A stretch of 64,000 nucleotides of DNA from Terebella lapidaria (lineage: Eukaryota; Annelida; Polychaeta; Terebellida; Terebellidae). This document shows, piece after piece, positions 10,500-23,537 of this stretch. The stretch is from contig OX424560.1 in the NCBI GenBank assembly GCA_949152475.1, positions 42,920,719 through 42,984,718 of the forward strand, in the 5' to 3' direction. A program made the position numbers and the translations under genes. Position 1 is the stretch's first letter. Each line of letters starts with the position of its first letter. Under the pieces are notes generated by a model that was not told the origin of the DNA, made no database searches, and saw nothing but the letters and a program-made list of their open reading frames with translations.

Positions 10500-11775
10500 T
10501 GTGTTTGTTTGTCTGTTCGCACTCTAGCGTCCACAGTTCTTGATTGAAACCTTTCAAAATTCGTGTGCACAATCTGTAGGACACTGGGCAGAAAACGTCC
10601 TATTTTGGTGTGTCTAGGTCAAAAGTCAAGGTCAAGGTCACGCAAAATGTCGAAAACATGTAAGTGCCCATAACTCCGGTTCTAATCATCATAGAGACTT
10701 CAGGTTAAGTGCATATTGTAGATATACTCGAGTTCTATCTTTTGTGAACTTGACCTTGACATTTGACCTTGACCTTGAGAAGTTCGCCTGAGGTCGAATA
10801 TTTGACCTTGGAGGTCACCACCTCCGATTTTCGATCTGATGCTTGGAAACGATGTGGGACCGGTCCCTCATGCTCAATGTCAATTTTTAGCCCGATCGGC
10901 CAATTCGTTATGACGTAATTGACGTTTCTATGGCAACGAAATCGGTCCCATTATAAGCAAAATTGCATGTTTCAAGCTGTCCATGCTGATAAAAGCGTCA
11001 ATAATGTGCGTAAAAATCCAAAATTACACCTGTTCGTAGCCAAGGATAAGTTCTTTTGTTCCACGAAGTTTCAAGGTCAAAGGTCGAAAGTCAAGGTCAA
11101 TATTGACCCGCAAGTGAAAACCATGTAGGTCACTATATCTCAGGAAGTAAGCAAGATAGAGACACGAAAGTAAATCCACAGTATTGCACTCACTTAGCCT
11201 AACAACTTTTGTATTTACACCTAAGGCATATGACCGATAGCCTTTGCAAGCGCCTGAGCTCGAAGTTGACCTCGAAAATGACCTTGAGCTTGACCTTTTG
11301 CAGAAATATCGAGTAGTAGCTCGTTTGAAATGTCTTCAAGAGTACTTTCCAAATCTGTTGTCATTTTCGGAATCGGATGTCAATTGACGTCACAATGACG
11401 TCAGTCGTGATTTCAGACTGACATTTAGGCCTTTTGAGTGTCAGATGTGCAAAGTTATAACATTTACTGCAGATCTAACAGATGCGAACGATGTGGAATT
11501 TTTCTATGATGGTCTCTATAAATTTTTAGCTCAATCGATATATCCGTTTCGACGTAATTGACGTTTTTGTGACAACAAATCAGTGAAATTTCAAAGGAAA
11601 CTCATTATTTGAAGATCTTATGATCTTGTCCGGTTATGATATAACTCATATAAACACGATTTTATCATGCATAGTCAAAAACTCAATTCACAGTAAGTTT
11701 GCAGTATAGAATTGACAACAAATGACGTCATAATTACGTAATCTTTCCGGCAAGTGTGTGGCCTATGGCCTCTCG
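10500..11775 (+). mobile_element. HINE-like element, body A, without its own 5' tip
   Basis: It starts in the (TTTG)n tract, followed by the conserved GTTCGCACTCTAGCGTCCAC. Body A has blocks of AGGTCAAGGTCA at 10617-10640 and of its complement at 10743-10775, and paired TGACGTCA palindromes at 11388-11405. It ends at 11743-11775 with the subterminal copy TTCCGGCAAGT, the GGCC-TAT-GGCC stem and CTCG. The frames inside are translations of the AGGTCA blocks (strings such as GQRSKVKVN), not genes. Confidence 0.8.
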
Positions 11776-11781
11776 TTTGTT

Positions 11782-11939
11782 ACTTGCCGGAATCTAAAGA
11801 TTTCGGCAAGTATGTTGGTTCGTTCGTGGTTTTGTTTGATTGTGTGTTTGTGTGTTTGTGTGTTTGTTACTTGCCGGAATCTAAAGATTTCGGCAAGTAT
11901 GTTGGTTCGTTCGTGGTTTTGTTTGATTGTGTGTTTGTT
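11782..11939 (+). mobile_element. Two stacked HINE-like 5' tips
   Basis: Tips start at 11782 and 11869. Each is ACTTGCCGGAATC, a short loop and GATTTCGGCAAGT, followed by ATGTTGGTTCGTTCGTGG and a (TTTG/TGTG)n tract. Each tip is interrupted inside its tract by the next one, as expected if each later insertion lands in the tract of the earlier element. Confidence 0.8.
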
Positions 11940-13576
11940 ACTTGCCGGAATCTACGATTTCGGCAAGTATATTGGTCTTCTCGTTTGTTTGGATGTTTGG
12001 ATGTTTGTTTGTTCGCCCTCTAGCGTCCACAATTCTTGACTGAATTCTATCAAAAATCGTGTGCGAATTCTCTAGGATACTGGGCAGAAAACGTCCTATT
12101 TTGGCTTGTCTAGGTCAAAGGTCAAGGTCAAGGTCACGCAAAATGTTAAAAACACATAAGTGGCCATAACTCCGGTTCTATTCGTTATAGAGACTTCAAA
12201 CCAAGTTCATATTGTAGATAAACTCCAGTTCTATCTTCTGTGACCTTGACCTTGACATTTGACCTTGGCCTTGAGAAGTTCGCCATGAGGTGAATGTCAA
12301 GGTCAAGTACAAAGGTCAGCGGATCATATCGAGTAGTATATCGTTGGAAAGGTCTTGACCCCCTGATTGCAGTGATACCTTACTTTTGGCGCTGCGACGT
12401 ACACTGACGTCACAATGACGTCATAAACGTCAAATTTCCGAAATTTCAAAAGGCCATAACATCGTCAATACTGTATGGAATCTCTTGAAACTTGATATGC
12501 ATATTGACAGCAATAACCTCTACGAATTTAAGTGCAAAGGTCAAAGGTCAAGGTCAAGGTCATCAAAATCCCAGAAAAACACGTTTCCTATAATAACATC
12601 CGTTTGAATTGTCGTAGGTTCATGAAATTTGAACCATATCATTCAGAAGAGGTATAGCAATCGGACGTATATGTCAATTTCATGATTGACCTTGATTTTG
12701 GTGAGGAAAAAAGGTCATATTAGGGAAACTTCAAGGTCAAATTTTAAAACTAACTGAAACCTATCAAGTAGTATATCAAATGAAAGGTCTTGACTCCCTG
12801 GTACATACTTTCTCATCAGTTTTGAGATGTGACGTTTATTGACGTCACAGTGACGTCATAAACGTTAATTTTTTGAAATTTCAAATGGTCATAGTGTCTA
12901 CAAATCTTGTTAGATTCTGATGAAACTATACAGGTAAAATATATGTCTTCACGTACAGGCAATGCACAATTTTCGTGACTTAAGGTCGAAGGTCGAGGTC
13001 AAGGGAAAGGTCAAAAGCACATAAATGGCTATAACTTCAAAACTAATCATCGCAGAGAGTTCAAACTAAGACCATATTGTGGCATATCAAAAGGCCTTTC
13101 ATGAGTGACCTCAAATGTGACCTTTGACCTTGACCTTGAGAAGTTCGCCACAAGTCAATATCAAGGTCAAGTACAAAGTTCAGTGCACCATATTGAATAG
13201 GATACAGTTGGAAAGGTCTCGGTCTCCTGAGTATAGTGATGTCTTAATTTTGGTGCTATGATGTTCAGTGACGTCACAATGACGACATAAATGTCAAATA
13301 TCTGAAATTTCAAATGGTCATAACAACATCAATACTGGAGGGAGGTCAAGGTCATCAAAATCCCAGAAAAAAACATTACTGGTAATAACTTCTTCTCGAA
13401 TTGTCGTAAGTTCATGAAATTTGAATCATATTCAGAATATGGAAAGGCATGCAAACTTATATGTTAAATCCATGAAATCACATGAGTAAATTTTCAAGGT
13501 CAAGTTTTCAAACTCATTGAAACCTGTCAAGTATCATGAGTATGCGTTCCGGCAAGTGGGTGCCCTAGGGGCTCTT
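11940..13576 (+). mobile_element. Complete HINE-like element, body B (class alpha)
   Basis: The 5' tip ACTTGCCGGAATC at 11940 is matched by TTCCGGCAAGT at 13547-13558, followed by the palindromic stem GCCC-TAG-GGGC. Body B contains the DR1-type string AGGTCAAAGGTCA at 12112-12124, several AGGTCAAGGTCA runs, and TGACGTCA near 12410 and 12840. The body resumes as body A immediately after its end, so the whole element is an insertion in an A-type element. Confidence 0.75.
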
Positions 13577-14853
13577 GTGTGTTTGTTTGTCTGTTCGCAC
13601 TCTAGCGTCCACAGTTCTTGATTGAAACCTTTCAAAATTCGTGTGCACAATCTGTAGGATACTGGGCAGAAAACGTCCTATTTTGGTGTGTCTAGGTCGA
13701 AGGTCAAGCTCAAGGTCACGCAAAATGTCGAAAACACGTAAGTGCCCATAACTCCGGTTCTAATCATCATAGAGACTTCAGGTTAAGTGCATATTGTAGA
13801 TATACTCGAGTTCTATCTTTTGTGACCTTGACCTTGACCTTTGACCTTGACCTTGAGAAGTTCGCCTGAGGTCGAATATTTGACCTTGGAGGTCACCTCC
13901 TCCGATTTTCGATCTGTTGCTTGGAAACGATGTGGGACCGGTCCCTTATGGTCAATATCAATTTTTAGCGCGATCGGTCACTTCGTTATGACGTAATTGA
14001 CGTTTCTATGGCAACGAAATCGGTCCCATTATAAGCAAAATTGCAGGTTTCAAGTTGTCCATACTGATAAAAGCGTCAATAATGTGCGTAAAATTCCAAA
14101 ATTACACCGGTTCGTAGCCAAGGATAAGTTCTTTTATTCCACGAAATTTCAAGGTCAAAGGCCGAACGTCAAGGTCAATATTGACCCGCAAGTGAAAACC
14201 ATGTAGGTCACTATATCTCAGGAAGTAAGCAAGATAGAGACACGAAAGTAAATCCACAGTATTGCACTCACTTAGCCTAACAACTTTTGTATTTACACCT
14301 AAGGCGTATGACCGATAGCCTTTGCAAGCGCCTGAGGTCGAAGTTGACCTCGAAAATGACCTTGACCTTGACTTTTTGCAAAAATATCGAGTAGTAGCTC
14401 GTTTGAAAGGTCTTCAAAAGTACTTTCCAAATCTGTTGTCATTTTCGGAATCGGACGTCAATTGACGTCACAATGACGTCAGTCGTGATTTCAGACTGAC
14501 ATTTCGGCCTTTTGAGTGTCAGATGTGCAAAGTTATAACATTTACTGCAGATCTAACAGATGCAAACGATGTGGAATTTTTCTATGATGGTCTCTATCAA
14601 TTTTTAGCTCAATTCATATATCCGTTTTGACGTAATTGACGTTTTTGTGACAACAAATCAGTGAAATTTCGAAGGAAACTCATTATTTGAAGATCTTATG
14701 ATCTTGTCCGGTTATGATATAACTCATATAAACACGATTTTATCATGCATAGTCAAAAACTCAATTCACAGTAAGTTTGCAGTATAGAATTGACAACAAA
14801 TGACGTCATAATTACGTAATCTTTCCGGCAAGTGTGTGGCCTATGGCCTCTCG
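13577..14853 (+). mobile_element. HINE-like body A, array unit 1
   Basis: This is the first of four nearly identical body A units. It has no tip of its own directly upstream; by bracket order its tip is the one at 11869. It ends at 14822-14853 with TTCCGGCAAGT, the GGCC-TAT-GGCC stem and CTCG. Confidence 0.8.
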
Positions 14854-14859
14854 TTTGTT

Positions 14860-16295
14860 ACTTGCCGGAATCTAAAGATTTCGGCAAGTATGTTGGTTCG
14901 TTCGTGGTTTTGTTTGATTGTGTGTTTGTGTGTTTGTGTGTTTGTTACTTGCCGGAATCTAAAGATTTCGGCAAGTATGTTGGTTCGTTCGTGGTTTTGT
15001 TTGTGTGTTTGTGTGTTTGTGTGTTTGTTTGTCTGTTCGCACTCTAGCGTCCACAGTTCTTGATTGAAACCTTTCAAAATTCGTGTGCACAATCTGTAGG
15101 ATACTGGGCAGAAAACGTCCTATTTTGGTGTGTCTAGGTCGAAGGTCAAGCTCAAGGTCACGCAAAATGTCGAAAACACGTAAGTGCCCATAACTCCGGT
15201 TCTAATCATCATAGAGACTTCAGGTTAAGTGCATATTGTAGATATACTCGAGTTCTATCTTTTGTGACCTTGACCTTGACCTTTGACCTTGACCTTGAGA
15301 AGTTCGCCTGAGGTCGAATATTTGACCTTGGAGGTCACCTCCTCCGATTTTCGATCTGTTGCTTGGAAACGATGTGGGACCGGTCCCTTATGGTCAATAT
15401 CAATTTTTAGCGCGATCGGTCACTTCGTTATGACGTAATTGACGTTTCTATGGCAACGAAATCGGTCCCATTATAAGCAAAATTGCAGGTTTCAAGTTGT
15501 CCATACTGATAAAAGCGTCAATAATGTGCGTAAAATTCCAAAATTACACCGGTTCGTAGCCAAGGATAAGTTCTTTTGTTCCACGAAATTTCAAGGTCAA
15601 AGGCCGAACGTCAAGGTCAATATTGACCCGCAAGTGAAAACCATGTAGGTCACTATATCTCAGGAAGTAAGCAAGATAGAGACACGAAAGTAAATCCACA
15701 GTATTGCACTCACTTAGCCTAACAACTTTTGTATTTACACCTAAGGCGTATGACCGATAGCCTTTGCAAGCGCCTGAGGTCGAAGTTGACCTCGAAAATG
15801 ACCTTGACCTTGACTTTTTGCAAAAATATCGAGTAGTAGCTCGTTTGAAAGGTCTTCAAAAGTACTTTCCAAATCTGTTGTCATTTTCGGAATCGGACGT
15901 CAATTGACGTCACAATGACGTCAGTCGTGATTTCAGACTGACATTTCGGCCTTTTGAGTGTCAGATGTGCAAAGTTATAACATTTACTGCAGATCTAACA
16001 GATGCAAACGATGTGGAATTTTTCTATGATGGTCTCTATCAATTTTTAGCTCAATTCATATATCCGTTTTGACGTAATTGACGTTTTTGTGACAACAAAT
16101 CAGTGAAATTTCGAAGGAAACTCATTATTTGAAGATCTTATGATCTTGTCCGGTTATGATATAACTCATATAAACACGATTTTATCATGCATAGTCAAAA
16201 ACTCAATTCACAGTAAGTTTGCAGTATAGAATTGACAACAAATGACGTCATAATTACGTAATCTTTCCGGCAAGTGTGTGGCCTATGGCCTCTCG
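14860..16295 (+). mobile_element. HINE-like array unit 2 with two 5' tips
   Basis: Tips at 14860 and 14947, then body A and a 3' terminus at 16264-16295. The unit is offset from unit 1 by 1442 bp. It differs from unit 1 by only a few bases that I can see (for example ttcttttg in place of ttctttta near 15573). Confidence 0.8.
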
Positions 16296-16301
16296 TTTGT
16301 T

Positions 16302-17737
16302 ACTTGCCGGAATCTAAAGATTTCGGCAAGTATGTTGGTTCGTTCGTGGTTTTGTTTGATTGTGTGTTTGTGTGTTTGTGTGTTTGTTACTTGCCGGAAT
16401 CTAAAGATTTCGGCAAGTATGTTGGTTCGTTCGTGGTTTTGTTTGTGTGTTTGTGTGTTTGTGTGTTTGTTTGTCTGTTCGCACTCTAGCGTCCACAGTT
16501 CTTGATTGAAACCTTTCAAAATTCGTGTGCACAATCTGTAGGATACTGGGCAGAAAACGTCCTATTTTGGTGTGTCTAGGTCGAAGGTCAAGCTCAAGGT
16601 CACGCAAAATGTCGAAAACACGTAAGTGCCCATAACTCCGGTTCTAATCATCATAGAGACTTCAGGTTAAGTGCATATTGTAGATATACTCGAGTTCTAT
16701 CTTTTGTGACCTTGACCTTGACCTTTGACCTTGACCTTGAGAAGTTCGCCTGAGGTCGAATATTTGACCTTGGAGGTCACCTCCTCCGATTTTCGATCTG
16801 TTGCTTGGAAACGATGTGGGACCGGTCCCTTATGGTCAATATCAATTTTTAGCGCGATCGGTCACTTCGTTATGACGTAATTGACGTTTCTATGGCAACG
16901 AAATCGGTCCCATTATAAGCAAAATTGCAGGTTTCAAGTTGTCCATACTGATAAAAGCGTCAATAATGTGCGTAAAATTCCAAAATTACACCGGTTCGTA
17001 GCCAAGGATAAGTTCTTTTATTCCACGAAATTTCAAGGTCAAAGGCCGAACGTCAAGGTCAATATTGACCCGCAAGTGAAAACCATGTAGGTCACTATAT
17101 CTCAGGAAGTAAGCAAGATAGAGACACGAAAGTAAATCCACAGTATTGCACTCACTTAGCCTAACAACTTTTGTATTTACACCTAAGGCGTATGACCGAT
17201 AGCCTTTGCAAGCGCCTGAGGTCGAAGTTGACCTCGAAAATGACCTTGACCTTGACTTTTTGCAAAAATATCGAGTAGTAGCTCGTTTGAAAGGTCTTCA
17301 AAAGTACTTTCCAAATCTGTTGTCATTTTCGGAATCGGACGTCAATTGACGTCACAATGACGTCAGTCGTGATTTCAGACTGACATTTCGGCCTTTTGAG
17401 TGTCAGATGTGCAAAGTTATAACATTTACTGCAGATCTAACAGATGCAAACGATGTGGAATTTTTCTATGATGGTCTCTATCAATTTTTAGCTCAATTCA
17501 TATATCCGTTTTGACGTAATTGACGTTTTTGTGACAACAAATCAGTGAAATTTCGAAGGAAACTCATTATTTGAAGATCTTATGATCTTGTCCGGTTATG
17601 ATATAACTCATATAAACACGATTGTATCATGCATAGTCAAAAACTCAATTCACAGTAAGTTTGCAGTATAGAATTGACGACAAATGACGTCATAATTACG
17701 TAATCATTCCGGCAAGTGTGTGGCCTATGGCCTCTCG
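16302..17737 (+). mobile_element. HINE-like array unit 3 with two 5' tips
   Basis: Tips at 16302 and 16389, body A, and a 3' terminus at 17706-17737. The offset from unit 2 is again 1442 bp. In the first half it shares the variant ttctttta with unit 1, but in the last 150 bp it shares variants with unit 4 (acgattgtatc, gaattgacgac, aatcattccgg). It is a mosaic. Confidence 0.8.
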
Positions 17738-19005
17738 TTTGTCTGTTCGCACTCTAGCGTCCACAGTTCTTGATTGAAACCTTTCAAAATTCGTGTGCAC
17801 AATCTGTAGGATACTGGGCAGAAAACGTCCTATTTTGGTGTGTCTAGGTCGAAGGTCAAGCTCAAGGTCACGCAAAATGTCGAAAACACGTAAGTGCCCA
17901 TAACTCCGGTTCTAATCATCATAGAGACTTCAGGTTAAGTGCATATTGTAGATATACTCGAGTTCTATCTTTTGTGACCTTGACCTCGACCTTTGACCTT
18001 GACCTTGAGAAGTTCGCCTGAGGTCGAATATTTGACCTTGGAGGTCACCTCCTCCGATTTTCGATCTGTTGCTTGGAAACGATGTGGGACCGGTCCCTTA
18101 TGGTCAATATCAATTTTTAGCGCGATCGGTCACTTCGTTATGACGTAATTGACGTTTCTATGGCAACGAAATCGGTCCCATTATAAGCAAAATTGCAGGT
18201 TTCAAGTTGTCCATACTGATAAAAGCGTCAATAATGTGCGTAAAATTCCAAAATTACACCGGTTCGTAGCCAAGGATAAGTTCTTTTGTTCCACGAAATT
18301 TCAAGGTCAAAGGCCGAACGTCAAGGTCAATATTGACCCGCAAGTGAAAACCATGTAGGTCACTATATCTCAGGAAGTAAGCAAGATAGAGACACGAAAG
18401 TAAATCCACAGTATTGCACTCACTTAGCCTAACAACTTTTGTATTTACACCTAAGGCGTATGACCGATAGCCTTTGCAAGCGCCTGAGGTCGAAGTTGAC
18501 CTCGAAAATGACCTTGACCTTGACTTTTTGCAAAAATATCGAGTAGTAGCTCGTTTGAAAGGTCTTCAAGAGTACTTTCCAAATCTGTTGTCATTTTCGG
18601 AATCGGACGTCAATTGACGTCACAATGACGTCAGTCGTGATTTCAGACTGACATTTCGGCCTTTTGAGTGTCAGATGTGCAAAGTTATAACATTTACTGC
18701 AGATCTAACAGATGCAAACGATGTGGAATTTTTCTATGATGGTCTCTATCAATTTTTAGCTCAATTCATATATCCGTTTTGACGTAATTGACGTTTTTGT
18801 GACAACAAATCAGTGAAATTTCGAAGGAAACTCATTATTTGAAGATCTTATGATCTTGTCCGGTTATGATATAACTCATATAAACACGATTGTATCATGC
18901 ATAGTCAAAAACTCAATTCACAGTAAGTTTGCAGTATAGAATTGACGACAAATGACGTCATAATTACGTAATCATTCCGGCAAGTGTGTGGCCTATGGCC
19001 TCTCG
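17738..19005 (+). mobile_element. HINE-like array unit 4, no tip
   Basis: Body A follows directly on the 3' end of unit 3, with offset 1268 bp, so the two-tip block (174 bp) is missing. It ends at 18974-19005. It has a private change in the tgacctcgacc block near 17984. Confidence 0.8.
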
Positions 19006-20277
19006 TTTGTTTGTCTGTTCGCACTCTAGCGTCCACAGTTCTTGATTAAAAGCTTCCAAAATTCGTGTGCAGAATCTGTAGTATACCGCGCAGGCACCGC
19101 ACTATTTTGGTGTGTCTAGGTCAAAGGTCAAGGTCAAGGTCAAGCAAAACGTTGAAAACACATAAGTGGCCATAACTTCGGTTCTAATGGTCCTAGAGAC
19201 TTCAAATTAGGTTCATATTGTAGATAAACTCGAGTTCTATCTTCTGAGACCTTGACCTTGACATTTGACCTTGACCTTGAGAAGTTCGCCCGAGGTCGAA
19301 TGTTTGACCTTGGAGGTCACCTCCTCCGATTTTCGATCTGATGCTTGGAAACGATGTGGGACCGGTCCCTCATGCTCAATGTCAATTTTTAGCCCGATCG
19401 GCCTATTCGTTATGACGTAATTGACGTTTCTATGGCAACGAAATCGGCCCCATTATAAGCGAAATTGCATGTTTCAAGCTTTCGATGCTGATGAACGCGT
19501 CAATAATGTGCGTAAAACTCTGATAATACACCAGTTTATAGTCAAGGATATGTTCTTTTGTTCCAGAAAATTTCAAGGTCAAAGGTCGAAAGTCAAGGTC
19601 AATATTGACCTGCAAATGAAAACCATGTGGGTCACTATATCTCAGGAAGTATGCAAGATAGAGACACGAAAGTAAATCCACAGCATTGCACTCACTTAGC
19701 CTAACAACTTTTGCATTTACACCTAAGGCGTATGACCGATAGCCTTTGCAAGCGCCTGAGGTCGAAGTTGACCTCAAAAATGACCTTGACCTTGACCTTT
19801 TGCAAAAATATCGAGTAGTAGCTCGTTTGAAAGGTCTTGGAGAGTACTCTCCAAATATGTTATCATTTTCGGAATCGGACGTCAATTGACGTCATAATGA
19901 CGTCAAACGTGATTTCAGACTTACATTTTGGCCTTTTGAGTGTCAGATGTGCAAAGTTATAACATTTACTGCATATTTAGCCCATGCAAACGATATGGAG
20001 TCGTCCTGTGATGGTCTCTGTCAATTTTTAGCACAATTGATATATCCGTTTTGACGTAATTGACGTTTTTGTGGCAACAAATCGGTAATATTTCAAAGGA
20101 AACTCATCATTTGAAGATATTATGATCTTGTCTGGTTATAATATAACATGTATAAACACGATTATATCATGCATATTTAAAAACTCCATTCACAGTAAGT
20201 TAGCAGTATAGAATTGACGACAAATGACGTCATAATTGCATACTTAGTCCGGCAAGTGTGTGGCCTATGGCCTCTCG
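19006..20277 (+). mobile_element. HINE-like body A, diverged copy
   Basis: The same body A layout at 1272-bp spacing but visibly more diverged from units 1-4; it is closer to the copies at 41206-43749 (shared tgataatacacca, gcgcaggcaccgcac). The 3' terminus lies at 20248-20277. A 151-codon minus-strand frame (19430-19885) recurs in those copies, but it crosses repeated motifs and looks like chance. Confidence 0.75.
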
Positions 20278-21811
20278 TTTGTATGTTTGTCTGTTAGCAT
20301 GATACAGGCCACAGTTTTGACCGGATCATCACCAAATTGCACGAGTACAATGCTTATGTATAGATCTGGAAATAGTTATATTTTGGTGACCCTAGCTCCA
20401 AGGTCAAGGTCAAGGTCACACAAAAGGTCAAAATCGAAAAATCGCAATAACTGACGTTCTACATAGGATTATTTTTTCTAACTATTTCTGTATTTTTATT
20501 TGGTCAATTACACATCATATGGTACATGTCTGATGGTCCTACGACCAAAACTCACGATTTGCGCCCGAGGTCGAAAATTTGGGGGTCACGAATTTGATTC
20601 TTTTTCATGTCTCTTATCATCGGCGAGTTTTCAAAATTTCACACAGCAGTCATATTTGAATCGATACCTCTGAAACTTAGAACACCAATATATGTTGATA
20701 TCATCCATCATACTGCAAAGTTTTACTTGCATCGGTTGAACGTCAATGACGTCATGACGTAAAACGTCAATTTTCGAAAAGGGGCTATATATCGGAAAGT
20801 ATTTGTCGTACAGAGAAGCGAATTGCACTATTGGAAAGCTCGTTGAATTCTGGTTTAGAACGGTACTGTCCGATACTTTTCCGCCATGATAGATTTTCCG
20901 CTATGACGTCATAAACGTAAAGCCTGTCATACCAATTTTTCGACTTTCAGCAAACTTTCAAACATCCACAGTGCACTCAAATTTGAAGATATTGGACTGT
21001 AATTATCAGAAGGTATGTGAAATAATGATGCCCAGCTATATGTCAAGTTTCAACACGCTACGTGCAACGTCAATGACGTCATGACGTAAAACGTCAATTT
21101 TCGAAATGGAGCTATATATCAAAAAGTATTTGTCATACAGAGAAGCGAATTGCACCATTGGAAAGCTCGTTGAATTCTGGTTCAAAAGGGTACTGTCCGA
21201 TACTTTTCCGCCATGATAGATTTTCCGCTATGACGTCATAAACGTAAGGCCTGTCATACAAGATTTACAGCTTTTCAGCAAACTTCCAAACAAGCACTGT
21301 CCACTCAATTTTGAAGGTAATAGGCTGTTATTATGAGAACGTATGTGGAGCGTTATTTTTCAGCCACGTACCGAGTTTCAAAACACTACGTGCAACGTCA
21401 ATGACGTCATCACGTAAAACGTCAATTTTAAAAATGGAGCTATATATCGAGAGATATTTGTCGTACAGGGAAGCAGATTGCACCATTGGAAAGCTCGTTG
21501 AATTCTGGTGTAGGAGGGTACTGTGTGATCTTTTTCCGCCGTGATAGATTTTCCGCTATGACGTCATAAACGTAATGCCTGTCATACCAATTTTTTTACT
21601 TTTCAGCAAACTTTCAAACATCCACAGTGTACTTAAATTTGAAGCTATTGGACTGTAATCTTGAGGACTTATTTGGAATATTAATACCCAGTCATGTACT
21701 GAGTTTCAAGACGTTAAGTGCAACGACAATGACGTCAGGACGTCAGCTTCTCCTTTTGACATCATTGCAATTTCTATGACAATTCGTCAACTGCGGGCCT
21801 ATGGCCCCTCG
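20278..21811 (+). mobile_element. HINE-like element, body C plus 328-bp satellite (class delta end)
   Basis: It starts in the TTTG tract with the variant TTAGCATGATACAGGCCACAG, then a body with AGGTCAAGGTCA and AAAGGTCAAAATCG, then about three 328-bp satellite units from 20741. The 3' terminus at 21781-21811 is AATTCGTCAACT with the stem GGGCC-TAT-GGCCC and CTCG. No matching 5' tip lies directly upstream. Confidence 0.75.
20741..21770 (+). repeat. 328-bp satellite array
   Basis: Three units with starts at 20741, 21068 and 21396 (spacing 327-328 bp). The last is cut by the 3' terminus that begins at 21781. Confidence 0.85.
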
Positions 21812-21813
21812 TT

Positions 21814-23537
21814 AGTTGACGAATTAAAAATTCGTCAACTATGTTGGTCAGTTCCGTTGGTTTGTCTGTCTGTCTGTCTGTTAGCACGATACAGGCCACA
21901 ATTTTCGAGCTAGCATCCCGAAACTTTTTTGATAGATAGGTATCCGCCCTGGGACGGCACCGAACGTTTTTGAAAGAAATTGGTTTGTTGATGACGTCAT
22001 CAAAAATCATTGAAAATCCACCAATGATGAGAGATAGGGATTTTTCGATTTTTCAAAAATTCACACAGCAGTCACATTTGGACCGATATCTCTGAAATTC
22101 AACACACCAATATATAATGGTATTTTCCATCGAACTGCGAAGTTTTACTCGGATTGTTCAAACGTCAATGACGTCACGACGTGAAACGTCATTTTTCGAA
22201 ATCGGGCTATATATCGGAAAGTATTTGTCGTACAGAGAAGCGAATTGCACCATTGGAAAGCTCGTTGAATTCTGGTTTAGAAGGGTACTGTCCGATACTT
22301 TTCCGCCATGATAAATTTTCCGCTATGACGTCATAAACGTAAGGCCTGTCATACCAATTTTTCGACTTTTCAGCAAACTTTCAAACATCTACAATGCACT
22401 CAAATTTGAAGTTATTGAACTGTAATTATCAGAACGTATGTGAAATAATGATATCCAGCCACGTACCAAGTTTCAACACGCTACGTGCAACGTCAATGAC
22501 GTCATGACGTAAAACGTCAATTTTCGAAATGGGGCTATATATCAAAAAGTATTTGTTGTAGAGAGAAGCGGATTGCACCATTGAAAAGGTCGTTGAATTT
22601 TGGTTTAGGAGGGTACTGTCCGATACTTTTCCGCCATGATAGATTTTCCGCTATGACGTCATAAACGTAAGGCCTGTCATACGAATTTTTCGACTTTTCA
22701 GCAAACTTTCAAACATCCAAAGTGCACTCAATTTTGAAGATATTAGGCTGTAATTATCAGAACGTAAGTGGAATAATGATACTCAGCCATACACCAAGTT
22801 TCAACACGCTACGTGCAACGTCAATGACGTCATCACGTAAAACGTCAATTTGCGAAATTGAGCTATATATCAAAAAGTATTCGTCGTACAGAGGAGCGAA
22901 TTGCACCATTGGAAAGCCCGTTGAATTCTGGTTTAGAAGGGTACTGTCCGATACTTTTCCGCCATGATGGATTTTCCGCTATGACGTCATAAACGTATGG
23001 CCTGTCATACCAATTTTTCGACTTTTCAGCAAACTTTCAAACATTTACAGTGCACTCAAATTTGAAGGTATTGAACTGTAATTATCAGAACGTATGTGAA
23101 ATAATAATATCCAGCCACATGCCCAGTTTCAACACGCTACGTGCAACGTCAATGACGTCATGACGTAAAACGTCAATTTTAAAAATGGAGCTACATATCG
23201 AGAGGTATTTGTCGTACAGAAAAGCGGATTGCACCATTAGAAAGCTCGTTGAATTCTGGTTTGGAAGGGTACTATCCGATACTTTTCCGCCATGATAGAT
23301 TTTCCGCTATGACGTCATAAACATATGGCCTGTCATACAAGATTTACGGCTTTTCAGCAAACATTCAAACAGGCACAGTGCACTCAATTTTGAAGGCAAT
23401 AGGCTGTAATTATGAGAACGTATGTGGAGCGTTATTGTTCAGCCACGTAACGAATTTCAACACGCTACATGCAACGTCGATGACGTAATTGACGTTTCTA
23501 TGGCAAATTCGTCAACTGCCGGGCCTATGGCCCCTCG
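21814..23537 (+). mobile_element. Complete HINE-like element, class delta (1724 bp)
   Basis: This is the clearest uninterrupted copy. The 5' tip hairpin is AGTTGACGAATT-AAA-AATTCGTCAACT, followed by a (GTCT)n tract and the conserved GCACGATACAGGCCAC. After a 300-bp leader come about four 328-bp satellite units (22161-23480), then GACGTAATTGACGTTTC. The 3' terminus at 23506-23537 has AATTCGTCAACT, the GGGCC-TAT-GGCCC stem and CTCG. Outer flanks are T on both sides, so removing it restores TTTGATTG. Tip and 3' copy match in all 12 positions. No protein is encoded. Confidence 0.85.
22161..23480 (+). repeat. 328-bp satellite array in the class delta element
   Basis: Four units inside the element at 21814-23537, beginning caaacgtcaatgacgtcacg and ending in aacgtcgatgacgtaattga, where the element's own 3' part takes over. 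Confidence 0.85.

Noticed and set aside
11754-16534. Hydrophobic Cys-rich frames around the tips (FVCLCVC...), which look like membrane peptides
   Set aside because: They are (TTTG/TGTG)n tracts in translation.
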